DNA from: Phycisphaerales bacterium
Lineage (GTDB): Bacteria; Planctomycetota; Phycisphaerae; Tepidisphaerales; Tepidisphaeraceae
DNA length: 49,467 nucleotides
Assembly: GCA_028291615.1 (NCBI GenBank)
Contig: JAQGHM010000020.1
Span: forward strand, 1-49,467
Reading direction: 5' to 3'
Every line of letters starts with the position of its first letter. Within the stretch, counting starts at the first letter, position 1. Positions 27,011 through 36,111 of the stretch are shown here, piece by piece. The notes beneath the pieces were generated by a model. That model saw only the letters and a program-made list of their open reading frames with translations. It was not told where the DNA came from and did no database searches. The translations under genes and the position numbers were made by a program.

Positions 27011-29095
27011 GTGCATTACTTTTCGCGATCCATCCTCGCCCTTCTTACCCTGACCGCGGCGGCGCCATTTGCGCAGGCAGATGGAGCTCGCGCTGAGGTT
27101 TCCTTCCGCAACGACGTGATGGCCGTCATCTCCAAGGCCGGCTGCAACGCCGGCGCCTGTCACGGGAACAAGACCGGCAAGGGCGGCTTCAAGCTCTCCC
27201 TGCGCGGTCAGGACCCCGATCTGGATTACGCCGCCCTCACCCACGATCTCTTCGCCCGCCGCACCAACGCGATCGATCCCGATCGCAGCCTCATCCTGCT
27301 CAAGGCCACGGCCCAGATCGCCCACGAAGGGGGCCAGCGCTTTCGCACCGATTCCCTCGAGTACAACATCTTCCGCCGCTGGATCGAGACCGGCACGCCC
27401 CCTGACGGCGCAGGCACGCCCACCCTGGTGCGCCTTGAAGTATCGCCCGCGCAGCAGGTGCTGGTCGAGCCGGCGGAGGGCGTGACGATCAAAGCGCTCG
27501 CCGTATTCTCCGACGGCTCGCGACGCGATGTTTCCAACCTGGCGGTTTACGAGCAGTCGGCGGACCTGGCGAAGATCTCGGCCGACGGTGTCGTTCGCCG
27601 CCTGCGCATGGGGGAGACGACCGTGATCGTGCGCTTCCTGCAAATGCAGCAACCGGTGCGACTGGCGTTCGTGCCCGCGCGGCCGGACTTCGCGTGGACG
27701 CCGGTGGCTTCCGCGAATTACATCGACGATCAGGTCCTAGCCAAGCTGCGCATGCTGCGGATCAATCAATCCGATCCGGCGAACGATCTGGAATTTCTCC
27801 GCCGCGCATATCTCGACCTAATCGGCGTCCTGCCGACGGTGGCCGAGGCTAAGACGTTTCTCGCCGACGCCACGATAGACAAGCGCTCGCGCCTGATCGA
27901 TCGCTTGTTCGATCGCCCGGAGTACGCCGACCAGTGGGCGATGAAGTGGTCGGACCTGCTCCGCAACGAGGAACGGGCGCTGGATCGCAAGGGGGTACAG
28001 AATTTCCATCACTGGATTCGTCAGGGGATCGCCCAGAATAAGCCGCTCGATCAATTCGTCCGCGAATTGCTGGCGGCGCGCGGCAGCACGTACACGTCGC
28101 CGGCAACGAACTATTACCGCGCCAATCGCGACCCGGTCGTCCGCGGCGAGGCGACGGCCCAGCTCTTCCTCGGCGTCCGCCTCCAGTGCGCCCAGTGCCA
28201 CAACCACCCCTTCGACCGCTGGACGCAGGACGATTATTACGGCTGGGCCGACGTCTTCGCCCGTGTCGATTATAAGGTGCTCGAAAACCGCCGCGGCGAT
28301 AAGAATGACAAGCACGAGTTCGTCGGCGAACAGATCGTCTACGAAGCCCGCGAAGGCGACGTGAAGGACCCGCGCGGCGACCGCTCGGTCAAGCCGCTGT
28401 TGCTGGGGGCGGGGACTGAAGTTTCCAATGACGCCAGCCGCATCGACGCGCTGGCGAACTGGGTGACGTCGCCGGCGAATCCGTTCTTCGCCAAAGCGCA
28501 GGTGAACCGCATCTGGTTTCACCTCATGGGCCGCGGCCTGGTCGATCCGGTGGACGACTTCCGCCCCACCAATCCAGCCAGCCACCCGGAATTGCTCGAC
28601 GCCCTGGCGAAGGATTTCGTCGCGCACAAGTATGACGTGCGATATATGATCCGCCTGATCATGAGCTCGCAGGCTTATGGATTATCTTCCGAACCCAACG
28701 CGACCAATGCCGACGATGAGATCAACTATTCCCACGCGATCCCGCGCCGCCTGACGGCCGAGCAACTGCTCGACGCACAGCACCAGGTGACCGGCGTCCC
28801 GGCGGAGTTCAACGGCTATCCCAGGGGAATGCGCGCCGGCGAGATCCCCGGCGTGCGCGTGACCAAGGCGCGCAAGAGCCGCCCCTCCCAAGCAGACATG
28901 TTCCTGGTCACCTTCGGCAAACCCGCGCGCGAGCTCGTCTGCGAGTGCGAACGCTCGATGGACACCACGCTCGGCCAAGCGTTTCAACTCATCAGCGGCC
29001 CCGAGATCGCAAGCTTACTGGCGGATTCCGACAATCGCCTGACGCAGTTGATCAAGTCCGGAAAGACAGATGGAGAGGCGGTTGCGGAGCTTTAA
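27011..29095 (+). CDS. Planctomycete DUF1549/DUF1553 protein, closed early by an in-frame TAA
   Basis: About 694 residues if started at the GTG at 27011, just before a signal peptide (SILALLTLTAAAPFAQA); a GTG at 26966 is an alternative, and neither has a strong ribosome-binding site. Order: a cytochrome-like segment with CNAGACHGN (CX4CH, wider than the usual CX2CH), a bacterial Ig-like region (about 140-230), DUF1549 (LRINQSDPANDLEFLRRAYLD to QCAQCHNHPFDRWTQDDYY) and DUF1553 (NRIWFHLMGRGLVDPVDDFRP, SHPELLDALAKDF, RLTAEQLLDA). Such proteins are found with DUF1501 partners in large numbers in planctomycetes; a role in extracellular polymer breakdown is proposed, not shown. The TAA at 29093 interrupts the family's C-terminus. 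Confidence 0.85.
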   Translation: MHYFSRSILALLTLTAAAPFAQADGARAEVSFRNDVMAVISKAGCNAGACHGNKTGKGGFKLSLRGQDPDLDYAALTHDLFARRTNAIDPDRSLILLKATAQIAHEGGQRFRTDSLEYNIFRRWIETGTPPDGAGTPTLVRLEVSPAQQVLVEPAEGVTIKALAVFSDGSRRDVSNLAVYEQSADLAKISADGVVRRLRMGETTVIVRFLQMQQPVRLAFVPARPDFAWTPVASANYIDDQVLAKLRMLRINQSDPANDLEFLRRAYLDLIGVLPTVAEAKTFLADATIDKRSRLIDRLFDRPEYADQWAMKWSDLLRNEERALDRKGVQNFHHWIRQGIAQNKPLDQFVRELLAARGSTYTSPATNYYRANRDPVVRGEATAQLFLGVRLQCAQCHNHPFDRWTQDDYYGWADVFARVDYKVLENRRGDKNDKHEFVGEQIVYEAREGDVKDPRGDRSVKPLLLGAGTEVSNDASRIDALANWVTSPANPFFAKAQVNRIWFHLMGRGLVDPVDDFRPTNPASHPELLDALAKDFVAHKYDVRYMIRLIMSSQAYGLSSEPNATNADDEINYSHAIPRRLTAEQLLDAQHQVTGVPAEFNGYPRGMRAGEIPGVRVTKARKSRPSQADMFLVTFGKPARELVCECERSMDTTLGQAFQLISGPEIASLLADSDNRLTQLIKSGKTDGEAVAEL

Positions 29096-29239
29096 TGGGC
29101 CGCCCTGACGAGCCCGCCGACGGATGAAGAGCGCAGCGCCATGGTCAACCACGTGCGCGAGGCGAAGGATCGGCGCAAGGGGTTGGAAGATGTCGCCTGG
29201 GCGCTGTTGAATGCGAAGGAGTTCGTCCTGCGCCGGTAA
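29093..29239 (+). pseudogene. In-frame remainder of the DUF1553 C-terminus after a premature stop
   Basis: After TAA at 29093-29095 the same frame continues for 47 codons, reading WAALTSPPTDEERSAMVNHV and ending KEFVLRR before TAA at 29237. This is the normal end of DUF1553 proteins, which read ELYLAALxxPPTxEER at this point. The expected Tyr codon is TAA. It may be a real nonsense mutation, a read-through site or a base-calling error. Confidence 0.75.
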
Positions 29240-29260
29240 GAATCTGCAGGGAAGACCGCC

Positions 29261-30700
29261 ATGTCCAAACACAAACCCTCCTCCGCCTGCAACAGCTTCC
29301 TTGCCGCCGCGCATTCGCGCCGCAGTCTCCTGCGCGTAGGTGGCCTCGGCCTGCTCGGCCTCACCATCCCCAAGATCCTCCGCGCCGAAGAAAAACCCGC
29401 CGCAGCCCCGTGGACGTCTCCCGAAAAAGCGCTCAAGGCGATCGCCCCCCGCGCCAAGTCGGTCATCTTCCTCTATCAGTTCGGCGGCCCCAGTCATATC
29501 GACATGTTCGACATGAAGCCCGATGCCCCCGAAGGCATCCGCGGGCCGCACAAGGGCATTTCCTCGAACGTGCCGGGCCTCCCTGTTTCCGAGCACCTGC
29601 CGCGCGTCGCCAAGATCATGGACAAGGTCACGCTGATTCGCAGCATGACCCACACCATGAAGAACCACAACTCAGCCTCATACTACGCGCTGACCGGCCA
29701 CGCGCCCCCCGTGGATGACATTCGTCTGAAGGACACGCTCGACCTCTTCCCCGCGTACGGATCAGTCGTCTCCCGCCTCGCGCCGTCGAGCGGCGAAGTG
29801 CCGACGTCGGTGTCGTACCCCTACCTGATCCGCGACGGCGCGGTAACGCCGGGACAGCACGCCAGCTTCCTCGGCAAGGCGAACGACCCGTTCTTCTTCT
29901 CCCAGGATCCGAACAGTCCTGATTTTGCGCTGCCGGAGCTGAGCCTGCCATCGGACCTGTCGATCGGGCGCCTGGAAGAGCGCCGCGAGCTGCAGAAGCT
30001 GATCGACCGACAGTCGCGCATCCTCGATCAGTCTGCCGCGGCGCGCGGGCTCGACGATTATTACACCAAGGCGCTGGCGATGCTGAATTCGACAAAGCTG
30101 CGCGACGCCTTCAACCTGTCGGCCGAAAAGCCCGCCCTGCGCGACGCCTACGGCCGCCACACCTACGGCCAATCCCTCCTCCTCTCGCGCCGACTCGTCG
30201 AAGCCGGCGCCAAGTTCATCACGGTTTACTTCTCCGATTCGATCGGCGGCCAGAGCTTCACCTCCGGCGGCTGGGACACGCACGGCTTCAACAACACGCA
30301 CATGTACCCGATCGTCGAAAAGTACCACCTGCCCATCACCAATCAGACCCTGCCGACGCTGCTGAACGACCTCGAAGATCGCGGCCTGCTCGATACCACC
30401 CTGGTGCTCTGGATGGGCGAGTTCGGACGCACGCCCAAGATCAACAGCCAGGCCAGCCGCGACCACTGGCCGCAATGCTACACGGTCCTCCTCGCCGGCG
30501 GCGGCGTAAAGCGCGGCTTCGTCTACGGCGCATCCGACAAGAACGGCGCCTACCCCGCCAAAGACCCCGTCCGCCCCGACGATCTCGCCGCCACGGTCTT
30601 CTACCTGCTAGGCATCGACCCATCGACGCAGGTGCGCGGCCTGGGCGACCGCCCCGTCAACATTTCCGACGGCAAACCCGTCATGGACATCCTCGCATGA
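29261..30700 (+). CDS. DUF1501 family exported protein
   Basis: 479 residues. The N-terminus HSRRSLLRVGGLGLLGLTIP is a twin-arginine signal. Family motifs: KSVIFLYQFGGPSHIDMFDMKP, GLPVSEHLPRVAK, LIRSMTHTMKNHNSASYYALTG, GQSLLLSRRLVEAGAKFITV, GGWDTHG and LVLWMGEFGRTPKIN. The fold belongs to the alkaline-phosphatase/sulfatase superfamily, but the substrate is unknown. AGGGA precedes the ATG by eight bases. It lies 22 bases after the restored end of the DUF1553 gene, as is standard for this pair. Confidence 0.93.
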   Translation: MSKHKPSSACNSFLAAAHSRRSLLRVGGLGLLGLTIPKILRAEEKPAAAPWTSPEKALKAIAPRAKSVIFLYQFGGPSHIDMFDMKPDAPEGIRGPHKGISSNVPGLPVSEHLPRVAKIMDKVTLIRSMTHTMKNHNSASYYALTGHAPPVDDIRLKDTLDLFPAYGSVVSRLAPSSGEVPTSVSYPYLIRDGAVTPGQHASFLGKANDPFFFSQDPNSPDFALPELSLPSDLSIGRLEERRELQKLIDRQSRILDQSAAARGLDDYYTKALAMLNSTKLRDAFNLSAEKPALRDAYGRHTYGQSLLLSRRLVEAGAKFITVYFSDSIGGQSFTSGGWDTHGFNNTHMYPIVEKYHLPITNQTLPTLLNDLEDRGLLDTTLVLWMGEFGRTPKINSQASRDHWPQCYTVLLAGGGVKRGFVYGASDKNGAYPAKDPVRPDDLAATVFYLLGIDPSTQVRGLGDRPVNISDGKPVMDILA

Positions 30701-30746
30701 CTAGCGCAATGCCGCCGGCAGTCGCTTCGCGGTTTCGCCCGACATC

Positions 30747-32483
30747 ATGAAACAAAAGCGCTTCCCAGCCATCGTCGTCCTTGCATTGCTCGCGCTCCCC
30801 GCCCTCGCGCAGCGCGGTCCCGCCCCCGACCCGCTCCCGTTCTCCGTGCCGTTCGCGGCGACAATTGGCACGGTGACGGACGTCGACTTTCATGTCTCCG
30901 CCAAATCCGCCCCAGGTTTCTGGGCCACCTTCCCCGTAACCGCCGATCCCACCCCCGCCAAGGACGCCGACGTCGCCCGCTTGCGCTTAACGGTCTCACC
31001 CGCCGCCCCCGTCGGCATCGGCGCGCTGCGCTTCATGACCGCCACCGGCGTCTCCAGCCTCCGCCTCTTCTTCATCGACGACATCCCCACCACCGCCCGC
31101 GCCGACAACAACACGACCCCGAAAAACGCCCAGCCGCTTACGCTCCCCGCCGCTATCGAAACTGACGCCCAGCCGCTCGCCAATCACTACTACCGCTTCG
31201 CCGCCAGGAAGGGCCAGCGCGTGGCATTTGAGGTAATCGCCCAGCGGCTCAACTCCCGAGCCGACCCCATCGTCCGACTGCTCGATTCCTCCGGACAAGA
31301 ACTGGCCTACTGCGACGACACGCCAGGCCTCGGCGCAGACCTCCGCTTCGCCCACACGTTCGCCGCCGCCGGCGAATACCTGCTGGAACTTCGCGACGCG
31401 AACTACGAAGGCGGCTCAGAATACCGCTACCGCCTTCGCGTCGGAGATTTTCCCGCGGTCACGGTCGCGTTCCCGCTCGCCGGCAAACGGGGCTCGCAAA
31501 CAACATTCACTTTCGAAGGGCCCGGGGGCGACCGATTCGATTCACAGAGCGTCATGCTCAACCCGAGCGCCGCTCGTCAGACTGTCCCGCTCAAGCTCCC
31601 CGGCGGCCGGGCCTCCGGATTCGTCTCCGTGCATGCAGACAGCAACGAAGATTTCGTCGCCACCAAACCCCATCATTCGCAGGCGACTGCCGCCCGGGTC
31701 ACACTTCCGGTGAACATCAGCGGCCGGATCACCGAACCAGGTGCGCGCGACTTTTATCGCCTCAGCGCCAAAAAGGGCGACCATCTTTCGCTTCGCGCCC
31801 GCACCCGCAGCCTCGGCTCGCCCGCGATGATGTCGCTGCAGATCCTCAATAGCGACAGCGGCACGCGTCTGGCCGAATCAAAGTTCGCCCGCCCCGAGCC
31901 CAAGGGCGGCGACGCCACGCCCATCCCCGATGACGAAGGCAGCCTCGATTTCACGATCCCCAAGGACGGCGATTACGACATCGTCGCGCAGGATCTTACC
32001 GGCGCGGCCGGGCCAGCCGCGGTCTACCGGCTCGAAGGCCAGATCATGCTGCCCGATTTCACACTAAGCGTGGACAACGAAAAGATCGACGGCGCAGCCG
32101 GGACGACTGTCCGGATAAAAGTGAAAGCCACGCGCCGCGACTTCGACGGGCCCATCACCCTCGCGCTCGCAGGCGACGCGGCGGAATACATCCTGAAGAA
32201 CGAGACGATCCTCAAAGGGAAGCTCGAAACCGATCTTGAAATCACGCTTCCAAAAAAACTTTCGCCCCACCAGCCTCTAACGTTTACGATTGAAGGGCGC
32301 GCCACCGCCGCCGCCGGACGCGAAATCGTTCACACCGCGACGACCATCGCCGCATTGAAAAAACTATTCCCGCGTCTTGCCGACCCGCCGCCCGAGTTGA
32401 ACGCCTTGATCGGCCTGGGCATTCGCCCGCCAGAAAAAACCGCGTCAACCCAGCCGACCACCAAACCCACCGTCGCCCCTTGA
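30747..32483 (+). CDS. Exported protein with bacterial pre-peptidase C-terminal (PPC) domains
   Basis: 578 residues with a signal peptide (IVVLALLALPALAQ). After an N-terminal beta-rich domain it has PPC-like domains: about 130-225 (NHYYRFAARKGQRVAFEVIA, DPIVRLLDSSGQELAYCDD, AGEYLLELRDANYEGG) and about 320-425 (ARDFYRLSAKKGDHLSL, DGDYDIVAQDL). A further Ig-like beta domain and a Pro/Thr-rich tail follow. This type of gene is a regular third member of DUF1549-DUF1501 operons. It has no protease motif. The 20 bases at 30721-30740, seven bases before the ATG, recur in paralogue 3 of the pseudopilin-tail proteins. Confidence 0.8.
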   Translation: MKQKRFPAIVVLALLALPALAQRGPAPDPLPFSVPFAATIGTVTDVDFHVSAKSAPGFWATFPVTADPTPAKDADVARLRLTVSPAAPVGIGALRFMTATGVSSLRLFFIDDIPTTARADNNTTPKNAQPLTLPAAIETDAQPLANHYYRFAARKGQRVAFEVIAQRLNSRADPIVRLLDSSGQELAYCDDTPGLGADLRFAHTFAAAGEYLLELRDANYEGGSEYRYRLRVGDFPAVTVAFPLAGKRGSQTTFTFEGPGGDRFDSQSVMLNPSAARQTVPLKLPGGRASGFVSVHADSNEDFVATKPHHSQATAARVTLPVNISGRITEPGARDFYRLSAKKGDHLSLRARTRSLGSPAMMSLQILNSDSGTRLAESKFARPEPKGGDATPIPDDEGSLDFTIPKDGDYDIVAQDLTGAAGPAAVYRLEGQIMLPDFTLSVDNEKIDGAAGTTVRIKVKATRRDFDGPITLALAGDAAEYILKNETILKGKLETDLEITLPKKLSPHQPLTFTIEGRATAAAGREIVHTATTIAALKKLFPRLADPPPELNALIGLGIRPPEKTASTQPTTKPTVAP

Positions 32484-32488
32484 AGCAC

Positions 32489-33034
32489 TTATTTCTTCTC
32501 CGCCGGCTTCTCCGCCGCTTTCGCCGGCGGCGTCGGTAATTTCAGGTCGTCGGGCAGGTTGGGCAGGATCAGCTTTAACTTCGCCCGCTCGTCCCCGGTG
32601 ATGAACGTCCACTTCGTCCCTCCGTCGCTCGACACCGCCACCAGGTAGCCCTCGTGCGAAATCTTGGTGTCACGCTGCGTGACCGTCAGCGTCATCGGCA
32701 CCACCGCGAACAGGTCATTCCCGCCCTTGACCACGCCCTCAGGCGCACCCGTGTTAAAACCGGTGATCGCCGACTTCTGCGCCTTCATCTCGGCGTTCCC
32801 CAGTTTGATGGCATCGATGAATTTCTGCCGCCCGCCCATCAGCTCGATCAGCTTGGGATGCGTGAAGTTCGCGAACGTTTCCAAATCCCCCTTCAACATC
32901 GCATCCGCGCACGCCTGCGCCTGCGTGCGAATCGCCTCCGGCGTCGGCGGCGCATCGGCCGCAAAACCCGGCGCTGCAAAAACCAGCGCCGCTAGAACAA
33001 CCCAAGCCGTACGCCGAGCGATCATAAATGTCAT
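32489..33034 (-). CDS. Small secreted protein, possible NTF2-like fold
   Basis: 181 residues. The start at 33034 is chosen because AAAGG lies five bases upstream; an ATG at 33061 would add nine residues. Signal peptide TAWVVLAALVFAAPGFA. The order helix (EAIRTQAQACADAMLKGDLETFANFTHPKLIELMGG), then beta strands (FAVVPMTLTVTQRD, SHEGYLVAVSSDGGTKWTFI) resembles NTF2/SnoaL-like domains; function unknown. C-terminus is Lys/Glu/Ala-rich. It follows the cytochrome/WD40 gene with a 23-base gap and is probably co-transcribed. Confidence 0.7.
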   Translation of the reverse strand: MTFMIARRTAWVVLAALVFAAPGFAADAPPTPEAIRTQAQACADAMLKGDLETFANFTHPKLIELMGGRQKFIDAIKLGNAEMKAQKSAITGFNTGAPEGVVKGGNDLFAVVPMTLTVTQRDTKISHEGYLVAVSSDGGTKWTFITGDERAKLKLILPNLPDDLKLPTPPAKAAEKPAEKK

Positions 33035-33057
33035 GAATACCTTTCCCGAAGTTCCGA

Positions 33058-34440
33058 TCACCGCGCCGCCGGCTTTGCATCATATCCCGGCGCCGCCACG
33101 AACGTGCTCACCGGCTTCCCATCCTCCACATCCCACACCCGCACCTCGCCATTGTAACATCCCGCCGCCACCCTGCGATTCTTCGCGTCCACCGCCACGC
33201 AATAAACCCACTCCGGCGCTTTCGGATACGCCCGCACCAACTCGCGCTTCTCCTGCGAATATTGTCGCACCACCCCGTCCGCGCAACTGCAAAAGAGCAT
33301 CCCATCCAGCGTCTCAAGGCGAAATGGCTCCGCCGCAAATCCAGCAATCTCACCAACCGGCTTCACATCGCTCGCATTCCACTCGCGAATCTTACGATCC
33401 CGCCCGGCGCTGAATACGTTCTTTCCTGCCGCATCCCAAGCCACGCCGAACACCGGCTCCTCATGCGCCAGAAACGCCGCATGCATACCACCGGTCTTTG
33501 TGTCAAAGATGCGCGCCGACTTGTCCCGGCTCGCCGAAGCCAACCGCAAACCGTCCGGGCTAAAGGCAAGATCCGTCACCCAATCCGCATGCTGCTCGAT
33601 CAGCAGTTCCCGCTTACCGCTCTTCAAGTCATAGATGCGAATCGCATTATCCGCGCCCCCCGCCGCCAGCCGTGTTCCATCCGGGTTGAATCGCACGACC
33701 AGCATCACGTCGCCGATCCGCTCCAGCACCTTCCCCACCCCCGTCGATCCCACCTCGCACAACCGCACCTCCCCCATCGTCCCCGGCGTACCCCCCGCGA
33801 TCGCCAGCCACTTCCCATCCGGCGAATACGCCAACCCCGTCGTCCGCTCCGCCAGTTTCTTGATCCGCCCCAGCAGCTTGCCCTCCGCCGGGTCCCAAAG
33901 CGTCACCTCGTGATATCCGCTGACCGCCAGTTGCCCGCCGTCCGGGCTGAACGCCAGCGCCGTCACCGCCACCGGCTGGCGATAAACCTCCGGCGGCGCA
34001 GTGTGCTCCAGATCCTCCACCATAGACGCCAGCGGCGCAGTAACGTCCGGCCCATCAAATTTCGCCCCCTCCTCGATCCACCGCCGCACCAGCGCCACCT
34101 GCGCCGCCGGCAGCGGGTCAGCCTTCTGCGGCATCCGGTCGTCCTCGTCCTTTGCGGTGATCAACCGATAGATTGCGCTCTCCCCCGGCTTGCCCGCCGA
34201 AACCGGCGCATCCTTGCTATCCCCAGGCTTCATCAGCCGCTCGAAACTATCAATCCGATACGTCCCCTTCGCCTTCTCCGGCCCGTGACATGCCTGACAT
34301 TGCCGTACAAATACCGGCGCAATATCGCGGATAAAACTAACCGGCTTCACCCCCTCCACCGCCCCCGCCCCAAACGCGCAAAGCGCGAGACAAAACCAAG
34401 CCGTCAACTGCCAAAATGCACGCCAATTCCAGCCGTTCAT
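33058..34440 (-). CDS. Planctomycete cytochrome-c-domain/WD40 repeat protein
   Basis: 460 residues. The start at 34440 puts a signal peptide at the N-terminus (LTAWFCLALCAFGAGAVEG), although AAGGAG is very close to the ATG. A cytochrome-type domain follows (FIRDIAPVFVRQCQACHGPEKAKG with CQACH, KPGESAIYRLITAKDEDDRMP, LVRRWIEEGA). The rest is a WD40-type propeller with about seven blades (for example VTALAFSPDGGQLAVSG, VTDLAFSPDGLRLASASRDK). Exported. Such proteins often occur with DUF1549/DUF1501 genes; here the gene faces that module. Function is unproven. Confidence 0.88.
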   Translation of the reverse strand: MNGWNWRAFWQLTAWFCLALCAFGAGAVEGVKPVSFIRDIAPVFVRQCQACHGPEKAKGTYRIDSFERLMKPGDSKDAPVSAGKPGESAIYRLITAKDEDDRMPQKADPLPAAQVALVRRWIEEGAKFDGPDVTAPLASMVEDLEHTAPPEVYRQPVAVTALAFSPDGGQLAVSGYHEVTLWDPAEGKLLGRIKKLAERTTGLAYSPDGKWLAIAGGTPGTMGEVRLCEVGSTGVGKVLERIGDVMLVVRFNPDGTRLAAGGADNAIRIYDLKSGKRELLIEQHADWVTDLAFSPDGLRLASASRDKSARIFDTKTGGMHAAFLAHEEPVFGVAWDAAGKNVFSAGRDRKIREWNASDVKPVGEIAGFAAEPFRLETLDGMLFCSCADGVVRQYSQEKRELVRAYPKAPEWVYCVAVDAKNRRVAAGCYNGEVRVWDVEDGKPVSTFVAAPGYDAKPAAR

Positions 34441-34596
34441 GCTCCTTCTACCGCCACCGATCCAGTTGGTTAATTCACGCCCGCCCACCGCGCAAATTTG
34501 CCGTTCTCCACCATTCGACCTGTCGCTATCTTAAGCGGCGTAATTCGAAACCGCCGCAGGCGGTGGCAGGCACGCAATTTGATCTGTACGCAAACT

Positions 34597-36111
34597 ATGC
34601 TCAAGCAACCAACCCGACACCCCCGATCGCGCACCGGCATCCCCGGCCTCGACGATATCCTAGGCGGCGGCTTCCTCCCCCATCGCCTCTATCTGGTCGA
34701 CGGCGACCCCGGCGCAGGCAAGACCACCCTCTCGCTCCAATACCTCATCGAAGGTCAGCGCCTCGGCGAAAAGGGCCTCTACGTCACCCTCTCCGAGACC
34801 CGCGAAGAACTCCTCGAGGTCGCCCGCTCCCACGGCTGGTCCCTCGAAGGCCTCGAGATCGTCGAGCTCGTCGCCAGCGAAAAAGACCTCACCAGCGACA
34901 CCCAGCTCACGATGTACCACCCCTCCGAGGTCGAGCTCAGCGAGACGACCAAGGCCGTCCTCGACGCCGTGCAGCGCGTCAACCCGCAGCGCGTCGTTTT
35001 CGATTCCCTCTCCGAGATGCGCCTCCTCGCCCAGAATTCGCTGCGCTATCGCCGCCAGATCCTCGCGCTCAAGCAGTTCTTCATCGGCCGCCAGTGCACC
35101 GTCCTATTGCTCGACGACCGCACCAACGAAGACAAGGACACGCAACTCCAGAGCATCGCCCATGGCGTGCTCGCCCTTGAACAGATGGCTCCCGAGTACG
35201 GCGCAGAGCGCCGCCGCATGCGCATTCTTAAGTTCCGCGGCACCCAGTATCGCGGCGGGTATCATGACTTCTCCATCCTCCCCGGCGGGCTGACCGTGTA
35301 CCCGCGCCTGATCGCCTCCGAACATAACGGAGACTTCCCGCGCGGTCAGATCAAGAGCGGCGTCACCGCCCTCGACGCCCTCCTCGGCGGCGGGCCGGAC
35401 CGCGGCACCAGCACCCTCCTGATCGGCCCCGCCGGCGCAGGCAAATCCACCATCGCCGTCCAATACGCCGTCGCCGCCGCCGAGCGCGGCGACCACGCCG
35501 TCGTCTTCGCCTTCGACGAAAGCGTCGCCACCCTCGAAGCCCGCATGACCGCCCTGGGCGTCCATTTCAAGCAGGGCACCGCCGCCGGCCAACTCCGCGT
35601 CCAGCAGATCGATCCCGCCGAGGTCTCGCCCGGCGAGTTCGGCCACATGGTCCGCGACGCCGTCGAACGCCACGGCGCACGCGTCGTCGTCATCGACAGC
35701 CTCAACGGCTACCTCAACTCCATGCCCGAGGAACGCTTCCTCACCATCCAGCTCCACGAGCTTCTCAGCTACCTCGGCCGCAAGGGCGTCACCACGCTCA
35801 TGGTCGTCGCCCAGCACGGCCTCATGGGCGGCAGCATGCAAAGCCCGGTCGACGCCAGCTACCTCGCCGATTCGGTCATCCTGCTCCGCTATTTCGAAAA
35901 CGCCGGCAAGGTGAAAAAGGCCATCTCGGTCGTGAAGAAGCGCAGCGGCGCTCACGAGGAAAGCATCCGAGAACTCCGCTTCGATCAGGACGGCATTCAC
36001 CTCAGCCAGCCGCTCACGCAATTTCAGGGCATCCTGACCGGCGTCCCATTGTTGGTCCGGTCCGATGTCGAACGCACCGCGCCGGTCAGCGATTATGAGG
36101 CACGACGGTGA
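34597..36111 (+). CDS. KaiC-like double RecA-domain ATPase
   Basis: 504 residues from the ATG at 34597; upstream in-frame codons add a non-family extension. Two KaiC-type domains: N-terminal with Walker A GDPGAGKTT (36-44) after GIPGLDDILGGG, and C-terminal with GPAGAGKST (277-285) after GVTALDALLGGG. Walker B-like strands are RVVFDSL (132-138) and RVVVIDSLNGYL. These proteins are related to the cyanobacterial clock ATPase but occur widely without kaiA or kaiB, often beside histidine kinases. The last codons overlap the next gene by GTGA, so the two are translationally coupled and probably act in one signalling pathway (inference). Confidence 0.9.
   Translation: MLKQPTRHPRSRTGIPGLDDILGGGFLPHRLYLVDGDPGAGKTTLSLQYLIEGQRLGEKGLYVTLSETREELLEVARSHGWSLEGLEIVELVASEKDLTSDTQLTMYHPSEVELSETTKAVLDAVQRVNPQRVVFDSLSEMRLLAQNSLRYRRQILALKQFFIGRQCTVLLLDDRTNEDKDTQLQSIAHGVLALEQMAPEYGAERRRMRILKFRGTQYRGGYHDFSILPGGLTVYPRLIASEHNGDFPRGQIKSGVTALDALLGGGPDRGTSTLLIGPAGAGKSTIAVQYAVAAAERGDHAVVFAFDESVATLEARMTALGVHFKQGTAAGQLRVQQIDPAEVSPGEFGHMVRDAVERHGARVVVIDSLNGYLNSMPEERFLTIQLHELLSYLGRKGVTTLMVVAQHGLMGGSMQSPVDASYLADSVILLRYFENAGKVKKAISVVKKRSGAHEESIRELRFDQDGIHLSQPLTQFQGILTGVPLLVRSDVERTAPVSDYEARR

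Noticed and set aside
29090..29240. Frameshift at the end of the DUF1553 gene
   Set aside because: The family sequence before and after the stop is in the same frame, so it is a nonsense codon rather than an insertion or deletion shift.
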